From contig NC_065404.1 of NCBI RefSeq assembly GCF_024362695.1, positions 5,124,604 through 5,188,603 on the forward strand: DNA of 64,000 nt, written 5' to 3'. This document shows positions 57,771-64,000 of the stretch, in pieces. Numbering within the stretch: the stretch's first letter is position 1; each line of letters opens with the position of its first letter. The translations under genes were made by a program, and so were the position numbers. This stretch comes from Pectinophora gossypiella. Taxonomy: Eukaryota; Arthropoda; Insecta; Lepidoptera; Gelechiidae. Under the pieces are notes generated by a model. That model searched no databases, was not told the origin of the DNA, and saw only the letters and a list, made by a program, of their open reading frames with translations.

Positions 57771-58062
57771 CCAGCAGTATCCCGTTTTTCACAGGATCCG
57801 CTTACCTAACCTGAAGATTTGACAGGTCCGGTTTTTTTACAGAAGCGACTGCCTGTCTGACTTTCTAACCCGCGAAGGAAAAACTAGCCCAATACAGGTT
57901 AGGTCACATACCTCCGAAAATGCATTTCACGGGAATGTAGGTTTCCTCACCGCTGAGCACGTGATAATAATTTATGATCCAAACATGTAGGTATTCGAAA
58001 ACAAATTCGATAATCATTGGTTTAGGCCCGTGCTGGATTCGAACCTGTGACCTCAAAGTTTG
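57771..58062 (-). mobile_element. SINE S2, near full-length
   Basis: cagtatcccgtttttcacag, ttgacaggtccggttttt, gaagcgactgcctgtctgac, to the head ctggattcgaacctgtgacc. Confidence 0.83.
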
Positions 58063-58436
58063 TTTTCACTATTTTAAAAATAAACCGACAACTCGTGATA
58101 AATTTTGTAAAATTAAATTAATATTATTTTCTATTTATTTTATCAAAACATCTATGGTCTATAAAACCGTAATAAAGAGGGAACATTTCGGCATTGCTCC
58201 GATTACGTGCGTGATAATTATCTGGACACATTTGGAAGTTTTCACTTTCATTAGATGGTGTCCATTTGCAGCTGTTTCCAACATTTAAAATTCGGCACGA
58301 ACTTTCCACTTGAAAAGGTCAAAGGTACTTTGTTACAAAAAATAATCGGTGTTTTATTTTAGGCTGGAATTTTAAAATACTTGACCGCGAGTACCGCGAC
58401 CTAGTAATTATACCCAAATTATATTAACCTTTTTAT

Positions 58437-58500
58437 TGTCCCTGATTCTTGCAAACATCTCCTAATTTTAAGTTATACCTGTCATTTTCTTATTCGCCAT
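58437..58500 (+). mobile_element. MITE M2, left end only
   Basis: tccctgattcttgcaaacat, ctaattttaagttatacc, cattttcttattcgcc. Confidence 0.65.
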
Positions 58501-58659
58501 ACTTCGCCACTGACATCTCGATCCTCAAAATAGAGGCACCGCTTTGAGTCCCGGTCAGATTAATTTAGGTAGCTTTTCCTAAATTCTGGTATGTCATTGG
58601 ATATAGTCTACCCTCTCCGGATGATTGAGGGGCGGCCTGTGCCACACCCCGGACACTTC

Positions 58660-58925
58660 ATACAAAAAAACCTCGTTTTACACAGACACTACACGAGGGG
58701 AGGCTTTCGCCACACCCAGGACACTTCATACAAAAAACATCCTTTTACACAGACACTACACATAGACGTTATCGTACACGCGCATATATGTGTGTGACGT
58801 CTGACGCCGATACGATTGAAGACTAAAGTAAGACCAGGAAGGGGTGAGATAAACCTAGCTCAGCCCGCTGGAGGTAGCGAAGAGTTGCCGTTCTATACGT
58901 AGTATTATTCCTTATTCTATGATTG
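58660..58925. repeat. Dispersed repeat R1, copy 2 with an internal direct repeat
   Basis: gacacttcatacaaaaaa and ttttacacagacactaca occur twice (about 58659 and 58719). The block then continues as in 33828-34080 and ends tattattccttattctatga. Confidence 0.65.
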
Positions 58926-59211
58926 TGCCCAGCAGTGGGACGTATATAGGCTACTTATGTTATGTTTATGTCTACGGCACGGTACATTGCAGCACGCAAT
59001 GCCATCAATAATAGCGAACAAGCATGCATGGTCTAGAGGCACGTGTGTGTATAATTAATTTGATATCGACCCCGCCATCGAAACGTTGACAAACGTCATC
59101 AACCGAATCAACATAATCACTCACAGTGGTTCTATACAAACGAGATATTATATCACTGTGCAATTTTAAGTAGGTAGGTAGCCTTTTTCGGAACAACGTG
59201 TGACTTACATC

Positions 59212-59337
59212 TATACAGGTTGTGAGAAGCTGCAGCAGTTTTAGGCGGATGAGACGTTCGTTATGCAAAAATTGACGATTCAAAGTATAACTATTTTACC
59301 TACTGAATAAAGATATTTTTGAATTTGAATTTGAATC
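59212..59337 (+). mobile_element. LINE 3' end
   Basis: acaggttgtgagaagctgca, aggcggatgagacgttcg, ctactgaataaagatatttt, (gaattt)n tail; the twin of 38690-38820. Confidence 0.7.
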
Positions 59338-59339
59338 TT

Positions 59340-60134
59340 AGCGTCACTGGTTCCGGTCCCGGCTCGCGATCTAAACCACTGAATTCGACTATGTAAGTTT
59401 GAGTTCATTTTTGAATAATAGATAATTGCTATCACGTGGTTTCCAGGATTTGTACCAGCTATGTTTAAGTGGGTTTATGCAGGGTGTTAGTGACATCGTA
59501 ACGAAAACTTTGAGTCGAGTAGAGAAGTCTAATCTGATTGCAATCTTCAAGGTTACTGAAACTATTTACCCTGTCAATGAAATGCGTATTTACTATGTGG
59601 CATCTGAAGTTGTCAATTACAATACACATACCTGAGGCTACAATAGGCTATTATGAGGATGAGACTTCTACCAAGTCATGATTGGGTACCAGACTCAATC
59701 CAAGCAATAACAGCAAAGTTTATGTCCCTACAGTTTATGAATAGCCCGCGGCGGACAGTTGTGTCTCGATTATACAAAGCTGATAAGGGTTGAATACAAT
59801 AACGCTCATTGTGGAATACCGTTGATTTGAAATCTGCGCAAACTTGCAACATCTAACACACGGCAGTGTGTCAGCCAAGTTCGCGTTAGCAAACGGAGGA
59901 CACACCGGAAGCGGATTATATTACACGAACCATTACAAACCACTTTCGATTCTTTGTATTGTTATTAATACAACATTACTTTACTGTAAATAAACAAAAA
60001 TATTGGCTTTACTCTAAATAAACAAAAACATATACATAAATCCATATTATATTTTTCTATCAGTATCGGTATCGACTCCGACCTGGATCCTTTATCGTAC
60101 CTGGATTTCAGCTGAAGCTGGAGCCTGAGTTGAA
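59340..60134. other. Gene-free stretch
   Basis: 59480-59515 is one M1 MITE end (gggtgttagtgacatcgtaa). 59840-59935 is the repeat shared with 40180. No conserved frame. Confidence 0.4.
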
Positions 60135-60142
60135 CGATTTCG

Positions 60143-60543
60143 CAGTGTTACCAACTCCTAAAAATATGTATCCCTAAAGCTGAAGTTAAAAACCCCTAAA
60201 ATTGCTACAATTACTAGAAAATCCCCCTAAAAAAATGTTTTTATTAAAATGAGAATAAATAATAGTACCCGTACTGAAAAAATATATACCCGGGTAAAAA
60301 AGAAATGTGCCATATATATGTCACATGTATCAGACATATTTAATTAAAAAAAGAATAATGATTATATTAAATGACAAATAATACTGTTTAATATTCTTTA
60401 TTCATAAATTATCGAATATTTGAAATATGTCATGACAAAAACTCCCTAAAAATACCCCTAAAAATAGAACGCCCCCAAAAAAATCCCATCCCACTTATTT
60501 ACCCCCTAAATTTGGGGGGAAAACCCCTAAGTTGGTAACCCTG
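60143..60543. mobile_element. hAT-type MITE with 8-bp target duplication
   Basis: Terminal repeats CAGTGTTACCAACT and AGTTGGTAACCCTG pair with one mismatch. CGATTTCG is duplicated at 60135-60142 and 60544-60551. An 8-bp duplication and CAG-type ends are the hallmarks of the hAT superfamily. The 401-bp body is AT-rich with C-runs near both ends (aacccctaaaa) and codes for nothing. Confidence 0.85.
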
Positions 60544-60551
60544 CGATTTCG

Positions 60552-62170
60552 AAACATCTGACTTGACAATAAATAATGCTATATCACCCAAAACTTACTA
60601 GTTTACATTACTCAAAAGTGCGACTTAGCAACTTCTCTTCTTCTCTTCTTTATCTGACTAATTATTAAATTTGAATTTGATAACAAAGATAACATACATA
60701 TCATAAGGACTTGGTATTTAGTTATTTCTCACTTATTTTTTGTTACGAACTTGGCTTTCTGTCACATTTATATTTTGGGTGATATTATGCTTTCTCCTTC
60801 AACCGACAGTAACTTTAGAAGTTTTATCGTAAATATTTATGATTGGGAAAGTTTGAATAGACACAATACGTAGGTAATCATCTTTTAAAGATTCTTATAT
60901 AAAAGAAAATACAACGAAGGCTAAAATCAAGCTCGGAAAAATATTCTGTGACAAAAATATCTACTAAAATAATAACAACGTAACTTTAAGAGTATCGTAC
61001 GAAAAAATGAGGCTATATCAAACATATCAAACAGTCGTTAAGGCATATGTATCGTCGTAATGCAGAGGACGGCAAAGGGTCATTGAACCCACCTGCGCAG
61101 GCGACATCTATCTGAGTCACGTCCCAGATGGCGGCCATCGCATTAACGTCGTGACCACTCGTGACCAAATGCCGATTGCCTTGGCACTGACTTTGGCATA
61201 ACAAATTCAGAAGAACGGTTTCTGGCACCTCCAAGAAAGTAATTTCACAAAAACAACATAATATTTCGCTTGTTGTTTTGATTGTGTTACGTGCGTGATC
61301 AAATTTAGAATATAGGTGTAGTATAACATCGTCTATTTCACAATAAAAGCATGTTACGTATAAAAGTCATCGGAAAAAATTACCAGATTACTACGGATAC
61401 CGAAAAAAGAAAACCACCAGAAAACTTATTTGCTGACGATTCAACTAAAACTCCAATACAGACACTGCCACCTAAGCGGCAGAGAAAGCTGCTGAAATAT
61501 TACATCCAGTCAGCGTTTACTAAACAAACTACTATAAAAGATACCACGCACGGTATATTTACCTGACCTCTGCAATTTCTGTGCTGGGAGGGAAATTACC
61601 TCAATTTGCATTAAAAATGGACACGTGGCAACAACACCGTGCGTTACTTGTATGTATAAAGCCGCTCTGGACTAGAAACGCATCGCAGTCTATTTAGCGG
61701 ACAACTAATAATTCTTGAATATGCTGTGGTTATAAGAAGCCGTTGAGCGGTCGCGCACCGCTCGTCATGGCGGTCAAACCGCGCGGGCGACGTCGAAGTT
61801 CTCCGTCCGAGAATCATTCACTTCACTACGCATCAATACATGCCGCAGTTTTTACCACAACATATCTATAATATAAAACATACACCGATTTTACTAATAC
61901 CTCACGTGGGAACGTCCAAAGAAAGTTGAACTTCTCCCAATAGGCTTCAGAAGGGCTAATGCTTTTGCCTAATCAAATGTTACTTCCCACTTCGGAAACT
62001 TTTCGACCTGTAAATCCGTGTTACAAACTGTTCGGTATTCAATATGGGAAGGCTTTAAAAAACTCGTTTTATTCCTAATCTCACCTATAATTATAAGCAA
62101 TGTTATGACCGGACATACGTAGAGTTCAGTTTTCTAGACGCGTCCAATTACAAGGTAATCTTGGTTGGAA
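60552..62170. other. Gene-poor stretch with two candidate divergent reading frames
   Basis: A 71-codon + frame starts at an ATG at 61351 (MLRIKVIGKNYQ, ending THGIFT). On the - strand an open frame around 61095-61260 ends at a good donor (gcgcag|gtgggt). Neither protein is known to me. A CpG-rich patch lies at 61745-61800. The rest is featureless. Confidence 0.3.
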
Positions 62171-63140
62171 GTTATTTAATGCACCTCCGCAAAGTAGGCG
62201 AGAGCCGTAGACAAGGTGCATACATAACTAGCGATGCATCTACTGTTCACTACAGGTTTGAAAGACGAGGATAGATATACGTTTAATGGCTTTGATGAGT
62301 AAAAGATGGACGCGCGCGGAACGAGAGTGCAATTACGCGAATATCGTGCCGCCGCCGCGCCTGCGTGCTTCCCGCCAAAACGGAAAGAACGCGCCCAGCC
62401 ATTAATTATCAGCAACCGCCGATTTTGCACCAAATTCTCGCTATTAAAGTTCGTAAACCTGTATAATTGTTTTTGACGTGTGTTTAAACGATAAAAACTA
62501 ACTCGAATTCTTCGAATCATAACAGAATAATGATTAGAAATCCAGCAATAGAAACTTTACACGCAGTGTGTGAGTATACTAAGTGCAGGTTAACGACGTT
62601 TGGCCTTTTTAAAGACGATAATTTATTTTATATTTCAAAATTTTCAATAAAATTGAAATAAATCTTCATATTATTTTATTGTAGGCATCTAAGTTCGCTT
62701 TTCCCCTCACAATATAAACTTTTGGATAAATAACGTGACATAAATATTATAACAAGAAAGAATTTGGTTATTAGCAGTTTTTTCGATAACAAAGCAATAA
62801 ATACCTAGGTAAATAAAGTGTGTAATTTTTGAAGCCCTTCTATTAGGTCAAGGTCGCAGCCATCACACGAGACGTAGCAAATTAAAAGCTATGGGAGACA
62901 TGATGAAATGGAGGATGACATTCAATTTGGGGCAGCCATTTATTGTGGAGCGTGCTCAGCTAATGAACACCGGCCCACTTGAGCATATGACGTGATCAAA
63001 GTCAATGCGATCGAGTGGCTGCCTCCACTACGGACGGAGACAACACCTCGTCGTAATTATCTCTGCATCCAATACAGAGCTGACTTGCCTGATTCTTATT
63101 TTGATACAATACAAGGCACCTTTTGACTTACCGACTTGGA
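62171..63140. other. Gene-free stretch
   Basis: A CpG-rich patch at 62310-62400 (gtgccgccgccgcgcctgcg) and otherwise AT-rich DNA. A 114-codon - frame here has no recognisable domain. Confidence 0.35.
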
Positions 63141-63144
63141 AAAA

Positions 63145-63455
63145 CGCTTCACCATAACTGTGAGATCGTAGGTTTGAATCCCATCACGGGTCTAAACAAT
63201 GATCTTCAAATTTGATTTCGTATTCGTGTTTGGATATATGGATTAAATGTTTACCACATGCTTAGCATTGAAGGAAAACATCACGAAGAAACCCAGATTC
63301 TCAAGAAATTCATTTCGGAGGTATATAACCTAACCTATATTGGGCTGGTTTTCCCTTCGCGGGTTGGAAGGTCCAATAGGCAGACGCTTCAGTAAAAAAA
63401 CTGGACTTGTCAAATCTTCAAGTTCGGTAAACGGACCCAGTGAACACGGAATAAC
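63145..63455 (+). mobile_element. SINE S2, diverged full-length copy
   Basis: Head with B box (taggtttgaatccc), then gaaggaaaacatcacgaag, ttgggctggttttcccttcg, aaaaactggacttgtcaaat and cggacccagtg. Confidence 0.78.
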
Positions 63456-63963
63456 CAACTTAGGTAAAGGTTTCCCAAAATTCCAGATAATGACACCCTA
63501 ATCACAAAAAATATTGAGTACCAGTCTTGTGTCAGTAGTAATAGTACAAGTACCATTCCAATCCAATCGTATTGACCTAGAAACGTTAAACGAGATATAT
63601 TCCGCGTTTGTAGCGTTCCCGCAGACTATTTCCAGCTTAAGTATTCATTTGACCCAGGTGACATACTCCACCGGCCCACATTACGTAGTCCTAGAACCGG
63701 TCCGGCTAAAGACCTCATACGTTGCTAATCGTAGGGAGTCGCGCTTTCTACCCACGAGAACAGTTATACGGACAAACCTACACTTTTCTTGCCGATGCGC
63801 GATAATTAAAACGCAACTGCTAACGATATGGGAACTACTTATAGTACTGTTATAGAAGCATCTATGGCTCAAGTTGTTCTGTTTGAAAAAAGCGGAGAAG
63901 CCATTACGGGACGACAGCCCGCGTCGGTCGATTATAAATTATCTCGAATTCTCGACCCACTGG

Positions 63964-64000
63964 TGCTAATTCCCGTAAACAACATCAAATTTTATTTTAA
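63964..64000 (+). mobile_element. MITE M2, left end running off the window
   Basis: tggtgctaattcccgtaaac and the following atcaaattttattttaa match the M2 left terminus. The rest lies outside. Confidence 0.7.

Overview
This window looks like nuclear DNA of a moth or butterfly. It is AT-rich and multi-exon, and it is packed with short retroposons and hairpin transposons of a lepidopteran type. I cannot name the species. Only two gene families could be identified with confidence: a tandem array of glycoside hydrolase family 1 (GH1, beta-glucosidase/myrosinase-type) genes at 0.3-19 kb on the + strand, and the 3' end of a Rab3GAP1 (Rab3 GTPase-activating protein catalytic subunit) gene at 44-45.2 kb on the - strand.

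GH1 array. Gene A contributes only its last exon (260-422). Genes B (3695-8494), C (9652-13986) and D (15133-19044) can each be assembled into six exons with consensus splice sites, and each starts with a 23-nt coding exon. They encode secreted enzymes of 511, 509 and 509 residues, with both catalytic glutamates present. B and C arose by one tandem duplication of about 5.9 kb. The unit runs from about 3466 to 9408 and again from about 9403 to 15214. It carried the promoter and first exon of gene D along, so a dead copy of the D promoter now sits upstream of C. A decayed GH1 last exon (2930-2998) and a weak promoter relict lie between A and B, which points to a lost gene. Gene D ends in a SINE that supplies its last codons and stop.

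19-43.9 kb holds no gene I can identify. It is an archive of tRNA-derived SINEs (S1, S2), a poly(A) retroposon (S3), LINE 3' ends and several hairpin MITE families, separated by apparently unique AT-rich DNA.

42.2-48 kb is poorer in repeats and has CpG-rich patches around 42.35-42.52, 45.83-46.11 and 47.68-47.75 kb. The two GC-rich terminal coding exons of Rab3GAP1 lie here on the - strand, and its upstream exons were not found. A possible start exon (an ATG directly followed by a donor) lies at 46247 on the + strand.

48-64 kb is again repeat-rich. It includes a striking 1.6-kb inverted repeat with two 755-bp arms (49515-51120), a hAT-type MITE with an 8-bp target duplication (60143-60543), nested MITE/SINE insertions, and a last MITE that runs off the window end.

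No bacterial features, CRISPR arrays, rRNA genes or free-standing tRNA genes were seen. The most informative biology is the recent history of the GH1 array: duplication with promoter capture, a pseudogene, SINE-derived coding sequence, and datable insertions with empty sites in the paralogues.
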